Positions 57,956 through 64,000 of a DNA stretch of 64,000 nucleotides are shown here, one piece after another. Within the stretch, counting starts at the first letter, position 1. Every line of letters starts with the position of its first letter. Below the pieces are notes generated by a model that made no database searches, had not been told where the DNA came from, and was given only the letters and a program-made list of their open reading frames with translations. This DNA comes from Lachnospiraceae bacterium AC2029 (GTDB lineage: Bacteria; Bacillota; Clostridia; Lachnospirales; Lachnospiraceae): contig JNLK01000001.1 of assembly GCA_000703065.1 (NCBI GenBank), positions 2,750,001 through 2,814,000 on the forward strand, in the 5' to 3' direction. The translations under genes and the position numbers were made by a program.

Positions 57956-57992
57956 CAGTACACAAAGACATTGGTACCGTGTTCCTTTACAG
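57952..57992 (+). repeat. Gene-end hairpin repeat, rearranged copy
   Basis: TTAACAGTACAC (right-half start) is joined directly to AAAGACATTGGTACCGTGTT and CCTTTAC, which is the left half of the next copy. Half-elements are in tail-to-head order, as if two copies recombined. Confidence 0.75.
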
Positions 57993-57998
57993 AGGACT

Positions 57999-58091
57999 AT
58001 GAGATTTGAAGACTACTTAAAAGGAATGATGTCCGGAGATACCAATATAATGGCGGAAACTATGAGTCAGATTACTTACGATAGATTTTGA
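57999..58091 (+). other. Short unsupported frame (30 codons)
   Basis: ATG at 57999 with AGAGGA nearby opens MRFEDYLKGMMSGDTNIMAE and stops at 58091. It may be the 5' stub of a lost gene; nothing further supports it. Confidence 0.25.
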
Positions 58092-58139
58092 CAAGATATT
58101 GTTTTTAAACTTCAGAGTTGTTGAGAGGAGGACAGAAAA

Positions 58140-59060
58140 ATCGAAACGTATTATTTGATTGATTTTGAGAATGTACATAGTGATGGACTGGAAGGCTGTC
58201 AGAAACTTGAAAGTACGGACCATATCATTATCTTTTTTACACAAAATGCTAAGAATTTAGATATGAGTGGTATTGCCAAACATGGTGGTGCGGATTTTGA
58301 AATGGTTGAGGTGCCTGCCGGGAAACAGTCGGCAGATATACATATTGCATCTTACCTGGGATATCTGGCGGGGAAGTATAGTGAGGATAAATGCGAAATA
58401 GTCATTGTCAGCCAGGATACAGATTATGACAATGTGATAAAGTTTTGGAAAAAGCAGGCAGGGATAAAGATTACAAGAAGGCAGAAGATACAGCAACAGC
58501 CACAGAAGGTACAACAGCCACAGCAACCGAAGAAGACGACTCAGCAACAACCATCGAGGAAAAAGGTCACTCCCGCGAAAACGCCCGTAAATGTCAGTGG
58601 TGAAAAGGAGACAAAGCTAAAGCAGGAGATTATGCAGGCAGCAAGAACCATCGGATATGATACGTCTACAGCAAATAAGATTGCTAAGCTTTCTACAGGC
58701 ATGCTCGGAAGCAGGAGCTTTTTAAACGATGTGATGAATGCATTTAATGATGAGTGGTCGAATGGTGCTGAGGTGTATGAGGATCTTAAATCTGTCCTGT
58801 CAAAGTATGCGAATGTGACGGCCCGGAAGACAGTATCTCAGACCGCTACTGCAAAGGATAAGTCGGCAGTGAATAAAGAAGTCATGCAGATACTGAGTAA
58901 AGCCGGATTGTCAAATGATGTTGTCGCGAAAGTGGCTTCCATTGTTGTTAAGAATCATGGTGTAAAAAAAGGAAAACAGACAGCTTACAGAACTATAGTA
59001 TCAAGATATGGACAGGAAAAGGGGCTCGATATATATAAGCGGGTAAAGAAATATATATAA
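58140..59060 (+). CDS. NYN-domain (PIN-like) nuclease, probable AUC start codon
   Basis: The N-terminal about 105 residues are a PIN-like NYN domain with the acidic residues at YLIDFENVHSDG, QSADIHIASYL and SQDTDYDNVI, so an RNase is expected. A glutamine/proline/lysine-rich linker (about 120-155) follows, then two helical repeats with TIGYDTSTANKIAKLS and LSNDVVAKVAS. The family usually starts with Met-x-x-Tyr-Tyr-Leu-Ile-Asp. Here the matching codon at 58140 is ATC, preceded by GAGGAG at a perfect nine bases. The nearest normal start is a TTG at 58155, inside the first strand. Confidence 0.83.
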   Translation: METYYLIDFENVHSDGLEGCQKLESTDHIIIFFTQNAKNLDMSGIAKHGGADFEMVEVPAGKQSADIHIASYLGYLAGKYSEDKCEIVIVSQDTDYDNVIKFWKKQAGIKITRRQKIQQQPQKVQQPQQPKKTTQQQPSRKKVTPAKTPVNVSGEKETKLKQEIMQAARTIGYDTSTANKIAKLSTGMLGSRSFLNDVMNAFNDEWSNGAEVYEDLKSVLSKYANVTARKTVSQTATAKDKSAVNKEVMQILSKAGLSNDVVAKVASIVVKNHGVKKGKQTAYRTIVSRYGQEKGLDIYKRVKKYI

Positions 59061-59135
59061 TCGGGTAATGAGATATATAATGCATATATCATGTTGTGGG
59101 ACTATGTTGTGATATATTTTCACCGGGGAGAAATG

Positions 59136-59276
59136 ATGAGAATCGTAGTTGCAATGGATTCGTTTAAAGAGAGCCTTTCCTCGGAAGAGGCCGGAAATGC
59201 AGTAAAGGCGGGAATACTAGGGATATTGGTACCGTGTAACTTTACAACATTGATACACTGCATAATATTTTCTTAA
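59136..59276 (+). pseudogene. Glycerate kinase 5' fragment
   Basis: MRIVVAMDSFKESLSSEEAG and NAVKAGI are the exact start of a glycerate kinase (GckA/GlxK family, normally about 370-380 residues). After 30 codons the frame enters a full copy of the hairpin repeat (59223-59297) and stops at 59276. GGGGAG is five bases upstream of the start. Confidence 0.88.
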
Positions 59277-59297
59277 CAGTACACGGTACCTCCACTT
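59223..59297 (+). repeat. Gene-end hairpin repeat, full copy
   Basis: Perfect 11-bp inverted repeats GGTACCGTGTA (59228-59238) and TACACGGTACC (59280-59290) enclose 41 bases. The unit is nearly identical to 61657-61731, with the same 63-base span. It truncates the glycerate kinase gene. Confidence 0.92.
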
Positions 59298-59348
59298 GTT
59301 TTAAAAATGAGTCGCTGGAAAAGGCCGGAATCAGGTGGTGGAGAGATT

Positions 59349-59921
59349 ATGAATGAGAGACAACACACAAAGGAATCAATCGGTGCAGATGGTCTTCGGG
59401 CGGAGACAAAATCCAAGGAGAAAAAGGCACTTCTTGTGATCGATATGCAGAATGATTATCTATGGAGTAATAGAAAAGAGATGTTTTCATACGATACAGA
59501 GAAGCTGGTCGGAAATGTGAATCAGGCCATTGAACAATATCAGGAAGAAGGATATGACATCATCTACATCAAGCATATTCTGTCGAAGCTTATGTGGGGT
59601 GTTGGTTTTTCGATCAAAGGAACGGAAGGAGCTGAGCTTTACAGCGGTCTTAATATCGTTTCTGACCATTGCTTCGAGAAGAATCATTCCGATACATTTA
59701 CGGCGAAGGCATTTCGCGAATATATGAAGGATCAGGGATTTACAGAGCTGGCGCTGTGCGGTCTTGATGAATGCGGATGCGTCGGGGCAACTGCCAAAGG
59801 TGCCGTTAAAGCAGGCCTGAAGGTGAAAATGCTCACTGACAGTATCGGAAGAAGATTTCCTGAAAAAAAGGTAAAGGCGATGAGGGATGAGTTGTTATCC
59901 CTGGGTGTAGAGTACATATAG
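59349..59921 (+). CDS. Isochorismatase-family cysteine hydrolase
   Basis: A 190-residue protein with VIDMQNDYLW (catalytic Asp), IIYIKHI (Lys) and ALCGLDECGCVGATAKGA (nucleophile Cys in the final helix turn), the nicotinamidase/isochorismatase triad in order. It probably hydrolyses an amide such as nicotinamide or a ureido compound; substrate unclear. ATG 59349 with GGAGAG about five bases upstream is used; an upstream ATG at 59307 has no such site. Confidence 0.88.
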   Translation: MNERQHTKESIGADGLRAETKSKEKKALLVIDMQNDYLWSNRKEMFSYDTEKLVGNVNQAIEQYQEEGYDIIYIKHILSKLMWGVGFSIKGTEGAELYSGLNIVSDHCFEKNHSDTFTAKAFREYMKDQGFTELALCGLDECGCVGATAKGAVKAGLKVKMLTDSIGRRFPEKKVKAMRDELLSLGVEYI

Positions 59922-59944
59922 TTTTCGTGACGGGGAGCAGAAAA

Positions 59945-60607
59945 ATGGATAGCAAACACAAATCAGATACATTGCTTCTTGCCGTGCTGCTTTCGTTATC
60001 CGGAGGCTTTCAGGATGCATATACTTATGTCCTCAGAGGGAATGTATTTGCAAATGCCCAGACCGGAAATGTTGTCTTTATGAGCCAGCGTTTGATGACC
60101 GGGGATTTCAGAGGGGCCTTACGTTATTTTCTTCCTCTGGTTGCTTTTGCTTCCGGAATACTGGTTGCCGAACAAATCGCACATTTTTTTAAGAAGATCA
60201 ATAAGGTATATTGGAGACATGTTATTTTGATCCTTGAGATCATCGTTCTTTCCATTGTCGGATTCCTTCCGGAGGAATTCAATGAGCTTGCTAATATCCT
60301 GGTTTCATTTACATGTGCGATGCAGGTTCAGACCTTCAGGTCGTTAAAAGGTCACAACTATGCCAGTACCATGTGTATCGGAAATCTAAGAAGCGGAACG
60401 GAGAGTCTGTCAAAGTATCTGAGAACCAGAAATAAAAGCAATATCATCGATTCCTTGTATTACTTTGGGATCATTCTTGTCTTTGCCATCGGCGCCGGTC
60501 TGGGAAGTATCCTGTCAGGGTATTGGGGATTCAAAACTATATTGATCTCAAGCGTTATTCTGCTGTTGGCAAATATATCAATGGTGGAAAGGAAAACTGT
60601 GGAATAA
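59945..60607 (+). CDS. DUF1275 (YoaK) family membrane protein
   Basis: A 220-residue protein with about six membrane helices and the family start LLAVLLSLSGGFQDAYTYVL, NVFANAQTGNVV, and the later QVQTFRSLKGHNYASTMCIGNLR. DUF1275 is suspected to be a transporter, without proof. GGGGAG is six bases before ATG 59945. The isochorismatase gene ends 23 bases upstream, so the two may be co-transcribed. Confidence 0.9.
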   Translation: MDSKHKSDTLLLAVLLSLSGGFQDAYTYVLRGNVFANAQTGNVVFMSQRLMTGDFRGALRYFLPLVAFASGILVAEQIAHFFKKINKVYWRHVILILEIIVLSIVGFLPEEFNELANILVSFTCAMQVQTFRSLKGHNYASTMCIGNLRSGTESLSKYLRTRNKSNIIDSLYYFGIILVFAIGAGLGSILSGYWGFKTILISSVILLLANISMVERKTVE

Positions 60608-60643
60608 TTATGTGGGATGAAATTTGGAAGGGAGAATAGACGT

Positions 60644-60957
60644 ATGGACCGATTTGCTGAAATAAAACGTACGATCCTCGATCATGTTGAAAAGGATGAA
60701 GCAATCTGTGCGGTGGTGGCCATCGGTTCGTCAACAAGAACAGAAGTGAAGGCCGGTTCATCGACCGATGGGCGGATGACTGGATTTTAAACGATATGAA
60801 AAAATGCTTTGCCCATTATGAGTCGGAGGATGTTAAAACAGCACTGGATGCGACACATCTGCTTTTTGAGAAAGTCACCAGACGGATCGCGGAAGCGGAG
60901 GGATATACATATCCGGAGCGGGCGAAGGATTGCGCATATGCGTTTCTGAAATCGTAA
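60644..60957 (+). pseudogene. AadE-like nucleotidyltransferase, internally deleted
   Basis: The frame begins MDRFAEIKRTILDHVEKDEA and reaches the nucleotidyltransferase strand AIGSSTRTEVKA, then stops at 60790. In another frame from about 60751 the C-terminal part of an AadE-like family member is clear: FIDRWADDWILNDMKKCFAH ... HLLFEKVTRRIAEAEGYTYP, ending at 60957. The middle, with the catalytic aspartates, is missing, so it is non-functional. Confidence 0.75.
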
Positions 60958-60963
60958 TCCCAT

Positions 60964-61038
60964 GTCATCCTGAGCGAAGCGAAGGATCTTACACGAAGCG
61001 AAGGATCTTACATGAATCGAAGGATCTTGCGAAGCGAA
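60964..61038 (+). repeat. CGAAGCGAAGGATCTT direct repeats
   Basis: Three tandem, slightly diverged copies of GCGAAGCGAAGGATCTTAC follow CATCCTGA, just before the GNAT gene at 61074. Function unknown; they are short tandem repeats of the kind scattered between genes. Confidence 0.75.
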
Positions 61039-61073
61039 AGACATAGAATAGTGAGAAAGTTGGGTGTAGAACC

Positions 61074-61496
61074 ATGATCGAATACGGAAATGAAATAACC
61101 GCAGAGGAATACCTGGAGCTGCGCAGGCTCGTTGGCTGGATGGAATTCCCTCTCGAGGAAGCGCAGGCCGGACTGGATAACGCCTATTATGTTGTATCGG
61201 TAAGAGATGAGGGACGGGCCATCGGTGTGATGCGGCTTCTCTGGGACGGAGGATATATCGCATTCATTTCAGATGTGATCGTGGCTCCGGATCATCAGGG
61301 ACAGGGAATCGGAAGGAAGCTGGTAGAACTCTGCATCGACAGGGTGAAGGCAGATATGAAACCCGGATACAAGGTGAAGATCAATCTGATGGCTGCAAAA
61401 GGAAAGGAGCCGTTCTATGAGAAATTCGGTTTCCTGGAACGCCCGAACGATAAAACCGGTGCCGGCATGGATCAGTGGTTCTTCGCTGATCTGTGA
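61074..61496 (+). CDS. GNAT-family N-acetyltransferase
   Basis: A 140-residue acetyltransferase with the acetyl-CoA loop VAPDHQGQGIGRKLVE (Q/RxxGxG/A) and the C-terminal NLMAAKGKEPFYEKFGF. Substrate unknown. The ribosome binding site is weak. Immediately downstream lies a second, truncated GNAT gene. Confidence 0.87.
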   Translation: MIEYGNEITAEEYLELRRLVGWMEFPLEEAQAGLDNAYYVVSVRDEGRAIGVMRLLWDGGYIAFISDVIVAPDHQGQGIGRKLVELCIDRVKADMKPGYKVKINLMAAKGKEPFYEKFGFLERPNDKTGAGMDQWFFADL

Positions 61497-61656
61497 CAAC
61501 GACATTCCGGCAGAGGATCTGCAGGAGCCGTTTCTTTCGGTGGACTGGTCTTCGGGACATTTCCCGGGCAGGCTGGTCATGGCGATGAAGAACTATGAGA
61601 CGGTATATACCGCATGGGATAAAGATAAACTGATCGGTCTGATCTGTGCCATGGAA
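61489..61656 (+). pseudogene. Second GNAT gene, truncated at both ends
   Basis: The frame reads ICDNDIPAEDLQEPFLSVDW and NYETVYTAWDKDKLIGLICA, the beginning of a different GNAT subfamily, lacking its own start. It runs into the hairpin repeat at 61657 and stops at 61740 before any acetyl-CoA motif. Confidence 0.78.
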
Positions 61657-61731
61657 GACATTGGTACCATGTACCTTTACAACATTGATACATTGCATAA
61701 TATTTTCTTAACAGTACACGGTACCTCCACT
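61657..61731 (+). repeat. Gene-end hairpin repeat, full copy
   Basis: GGTACCATGTA (61663-61673) and TACACGGTACC (61715-61725) enclose 41 bases nearly identical to those at 59239-59279. It truncates the GNAT gene before it. Confidence 0.92.
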
Positions 61732-61802
61732 GTACTATAAGTCTCGGTATCATATGGGAGAGGTAATATAGAAGATCTTACTAAAAAACGCGAGGTTAAA
61801 GA

Positions 61803-62579
61803 ATGAATAAAAAATCAAGGCAGGATGCGATAGATGAGCTGACACTGGCTCTTTTATATCTGACAAGATTTTCAGACGGAGAGGGCAATCGATATGATGA
61901 GATCGCATGGAAGAATTATGATTTCGACGCGATAGATCGTCTGGATGATGAAAACCTGATCATTAATCCGAAGAGGAAGCGTGGCGGCGGATATAAGTAT
62001 GCCTATATGACGGAAAAAGGCAGGGAGAAAGCGAGAGAACTTCTGCACAGAATGAATATTGAAGATGACAGCATTTATGAGAAGTATGAGTTCCGTAGTA
62101 TAAGGCCGGAGGAGGCAGATGAAGCTGCGGAAATTGAGAGGATATGCTTTCCGCCGAATGAGGCTTGTACGAAAGAACATATGCTGGAAAGGATAAGTGC
62201 TGCATCGGCGCATTTCTTTGTTGCTATAGAAAAAGAGACCGGCAAGATGGCTGGGTTTCTAAATGGTATCTGTACGGATGAAATGGCGTTTCGTGACGAG
62301 TTTTTCACGGATGCATCTTTGCATAATCCGAAAGGGAAAAATGTCATGTTGCTGGGGCTGGATGTGCTGCCGGATTATAGAAAGCAGGGACTTGCAAGAG
62401 AGCTTGTGTGGAACTATTGCCGCAGAGAGGAAGAAGCAGGAAGAAGACGACTGGTGCTTACCTGTAAGGCGACCAAAGTGAAAATGTATCGTAAGTTAGG
62501 ATTTCGTGATCTGGGAGAGTCTGCATCAGAATGGGGCGGCGAGAAATGGCATGAGATGGTTATTTTACTTAGCTTATAA
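61803..62579 (+). CDS. DUF6429-like domain fused to GNAT acetyltransferase
   Basis: The N-terminal about 85 residues (DAIDELTLALLYLTRF, YDEIAWKNYDFDAIDRL, AYMTEKGREKARELL) match small DUF6429-type winged-helix-like proteins. Residues about 95-258 are a GNAT domain (FRSIRPEEADEAAEIERICF, LGLDVLPDYRKQGLARELV, KVKMYRKLGFRDLG). The N-terminal part may bind DNA or protein. Both parts are in one frame. A GAGG site precedes the ATG. Confidence 0.82.
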   Translation: MNKKSRQDAIDELTLALLYLTRFSDGEGNRYDEIAWKNYDFDAIDRLDDENLIINPKRKRGGGYKYAYMTEKGREKARELLHRMNIEDDSIYEKYEFRSIRPEEADEAAEIERICFPPNEACTKEHMLERISAASAHFFVAIEKETGKMAGFLNGICTDEMAFRDEFFTDASLHNPKGKNVMLLGLDVLPDYRKQGLARELVWNYCRREEEAGRRRLVLTCKATKVKMYRKLGFRDLGESASEWGGEKWHEMVILLSL

Positions 62580-62592
62580 CTAAGGTGAAGTT

Positions 62593-63669
62593 ATGGACAT
62601 CGAAGAGGTATCACTGCGGTTTCGTCAAAGCCAGCTTAAAGCTTCCGTCAAAGCAAATGATATTATGCTTCGCTTTTATTGGGGGTTAGGTCGGGATATA
62701 TCCAAATGGAGCAAGCAGGCTGTATATGGATCCGGTTTTTATGAAACGGTCAGCAAAGATCTGCAGGATATATTCCCGACAGTCAAATCCTTTTCAACTA
62801 CAAACCTTAAATATATGCGTTATTTTTATGAGATGTATCCAAATGCCGGAATTCATCCACAGCTTGTGGACGAATTGTCTGCGTCTGAAAATCGTCCACA
62901 GTCTGTGGACGATTTGGAGTCGATCTTTTACATTCCGTGGGGACATAACAGGTGCATATTGGATAAATGTAAAAAAAATCCGGATAAGGCTCTGTTTTAT
63001 GTGCATAAAACACTTGAAAACAACTGGTCCAGAGCGGTACTCTTGAATTTCCTGGATACGGATTTGTACGAAAGACAGGGAAAAGCGGTATCCAATTTTG
63101 ACCTTACACTTCCGGAAATACAGAGTGATCTTGCTCAGGCAATTACAAAAGATCCTTATAACTTTGATTTTCTTACGATCAGCGAGAGGTACAACGAGAA
63201 AGATCTGAAGGATGCATTGATGGATAATATTGGTAAGTTTTTGCTCGAACTTGGGAATGGATTTGCGTTTGTTGGCAGGGAGGTAAGACTACAGATAGGT
63301 GATACCGAGGAATTTGTCGATATGCTATTTTACAACATAAAGCTACATTGCTATGTGGTAATAGAAGTAAAGGTTGAAGAATTCGATGCTCGAGACATGG
63401 GGCAGCTTGGCACATATATGGTGACTGTAAATCACCATTTAAAAGGTGAGAATGATGGACCGACACTGGGACTGATTATCTGCAAGTCCAAAGATAATGT
63501 AAAGGCACAGTATGCCCTAGAAGCAAGTAGCCAACCCATGGGTATTTCAGCGTATGATATCAGTACTTTCTTGCCGGAAGAATACAAATCATCACTTCCT
63601 TCTATCGAAGAAATCGAGGCAGAGCTGATGGATGAGCTCGCCGATGCGGAAGGCGGGCAGACCGAATGA
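62593..63669 (+). CDS. YhcG/DUF1016 PD-(D/E)XK nuclease-domain protein
   Basis: A 358-residue protein. The N-terminal helical DUF1016 part (about 1-160) includes LRFYWGLGRDIS and FSTTNLKYMRYFYEMYP. The C-terminal nuclease domain (about 200-340) has TEEFVDMLFYNIKLHCYVVI and EVKVEEF, the D-ExK residues of a restriction-like fold. Related proteins occur near restriction systems and phage defence islands. A variable loop at residues 88-110 is encoded by two palindromic stretches (62863-62915). The stop codon overlaps a broken gene start. Confidence 0.88.
   Translation: MDIEEVSLRFRQSQLKASVKANDIMLRFYWGLGRDISKWSKQAVYGSGFYETVSKDLQDIFPTVKSFSTTNLKYMRYFYEMYPNAGIHPQLVDELSASENRPQSVDDLESIFYIPWGHNRCILDKCKKNPDKALFYVHKTLENNWSRAVLLNFLDTDLYERQGKAVSNFDLTLPEIQSDLAQAITKDPYNFDFLTISERYNEKDLKDALMDNIGKFLLELGNGFAFVGREVRLQIGDTEEFVDMLFYNIKLHCYVVIEVKVEEFDARDMGQLGTYMVTVNHHLKGENDGPTLGLIICKSKDNVKAQYALEASSQPMGISAYDISTFLPEEYKSSLPSIEEIEAELMDELADAEGGQTE
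62863..62915. repeat. Two CCACAG palindromes within the yhcG gene
   Basis: AAATCGTCCACA (62889-62900) and TGTGGACGATTT (62904-62915) form a perfect 12-bp hairpin. Just upstream, ATCCACAGCTTGTGGACGAA forms a related one. They lie in frame in a variable loop. Confidence 0.65.
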
Positions 63670-64000
63670 GCAGGCAGGATGAACTGATCACTAAAGTGTA
63701 TAGTTTATGGGAAAAGAGGTGGCTGATTTGTTGTTTAGTAAAGAGGATTTGGATTTGGTGAATTAGCAGATTGATATTGAATGCCGCAAAACGGCGAATC
63801 ATTTGCTTTTTGCTCTGGAAACTGACAGGAGATGTTACTGCAGGGTTCAGTGCGTAAATCGAATACTCCAGGTTGAATGTTTGACCTGGTTTCAAAATTC
63901 TGTTACCAAAGAAGATCATGGGTGGAGACTTCCTCTGAACATTAAGGATGCCGAGACGCTTTCAGACATCACCCGAAAAGTAGCCGAACTGATCGTTTAT
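63666..64000 (+). pseudogene. Broken gene of unknown family, cut by window edge
   Basis: ATG 63666 overlaps the yhcG stop (ATGA) and opens MSRQDELITKVYSLWEK. One base missing from an A-run at 63712-63715 shifts the frame; after that the correct frame reads EVADLLFSKEDLDLVN, then an in-frame TAG (63764-63766), then 78 open codons to the window end (QIDIECRKTANHLLFALETD ... LSDITRKVAELIV). It thus has at least a frameshift and a nonsense codon. No family recognised. Confidence 0.6.

Noticed and set aside
60964-61038. The GATCTT repeats as a CRISPR array
   Set aside because: Only three short tandem copies without unique spacers and no cas genes nearby.
53445-61731. The gene-end repeats as integron attC sites
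   Set aside because: No RYYYAAC/GTTRRRY core pairs at the ends of the unit and no integron integrase in the window; kept only as a cassette-like repeat of unknown mechanism.

Overview
The window looks like a chromosome segment of a low- to mid-GC Gram-positive anaerobe of the class Clostridia, most likely the family Lachnospiraceae (rumen or gut). This rests on strong AGGAGG-type ribosome binding sites, consensus sigma-A promoters, T-tailed hairpin terminators, a secreted GH16 glucanase with choline-binding-type repeats, a DUF4342 protein, Na+-pumping decarboxylase subunits, a LytS-type kinase, and many small Lachnospiraceae-style conserved proteins. The genus is inference; no rRNA or tRNA gene was recognised and no CRISPR array is visible.

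Bases 1-22000 are ordinary chromosome. They hold an HD-GYP protein (cut by the window edge) overlapping a membrane-anchored BMP-type binding protein; a 1337-residue GH16 endoglucanase whose catalytic domain is split by two carbohydrate-binding modules; a CPBP protease with a small membrane protein; nudC; a RelA/SpoT-type synthetase on the minus strand; a rhodanese lipoprotein; a DUF4342 protein; two TetR operons (one with perfect promoter and operator architecture); an NlpC/P60-like secreted protein with a HAD phosphatase; an amino-acid ABC transporter built from two unusual fusions; and a PP2C/SpoIIE-type phosphatase.

Bases 22000-44900 contain a three-gene operon of unknown function (687-aa helical protein, 952-aa protein with five N-terminal repeats plus coiled coil, TerB-like protein). 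It is followed by a MacB/FtsX-type ABC exporter with a huge coiled coil, Na+-decarboxylase beta and gamma subunits (minus strand), a TtcA-type PP-loop protein, a secreted helical protein, a LytS-type two-component system, a condensation-like acyltransferase, a MmcQ/EVE fusion, an ADP-ribosylglycohydrolase, and a HAD phosphatase fused to a beta-carbonic anhydrase.

Bases 45000-64000 are accessory and decaying. An IS200/IS605-type element (48717-51460: Cys-rich protein, ribbon-helix-helix protein, TnpA lacking its HUH region, large TnpB) sits inside an SRAP/YedK gene. Removing it restores a continuous 214-codon gene, so boundaries, target TTAT and the expected TnpB guide can be read directly. 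From 53 to 62 kb a short hairpin repeat (about 75 bp, two full and three partial copies) lies at the 3' ends of genes and has truncated at least two. Fragments of hsdS, HIRAN, glycerate kinase, nucleotidyltransferase and GNAT genes mark repeated rearrangement, among intact WYL, RecQ, ADP-ribosylglycohydrolase, NYN, isochorismatase, DUF1275 and YhcG genes.

Several families of small intergenic repeats are visible: TGTGACA/GTCCCTC hairpins, GCCAGGGGAT leader boxes and terminator modules ending in TTTTTGCTGTCC. The strongest candidates for new biology are the 22-28 kb operon, the passenger-bearing TnpB element caught in SRAP, the 75-bp gene-end repeat, and the ABC ATPase with an anti-sigma-kinase-like tail.
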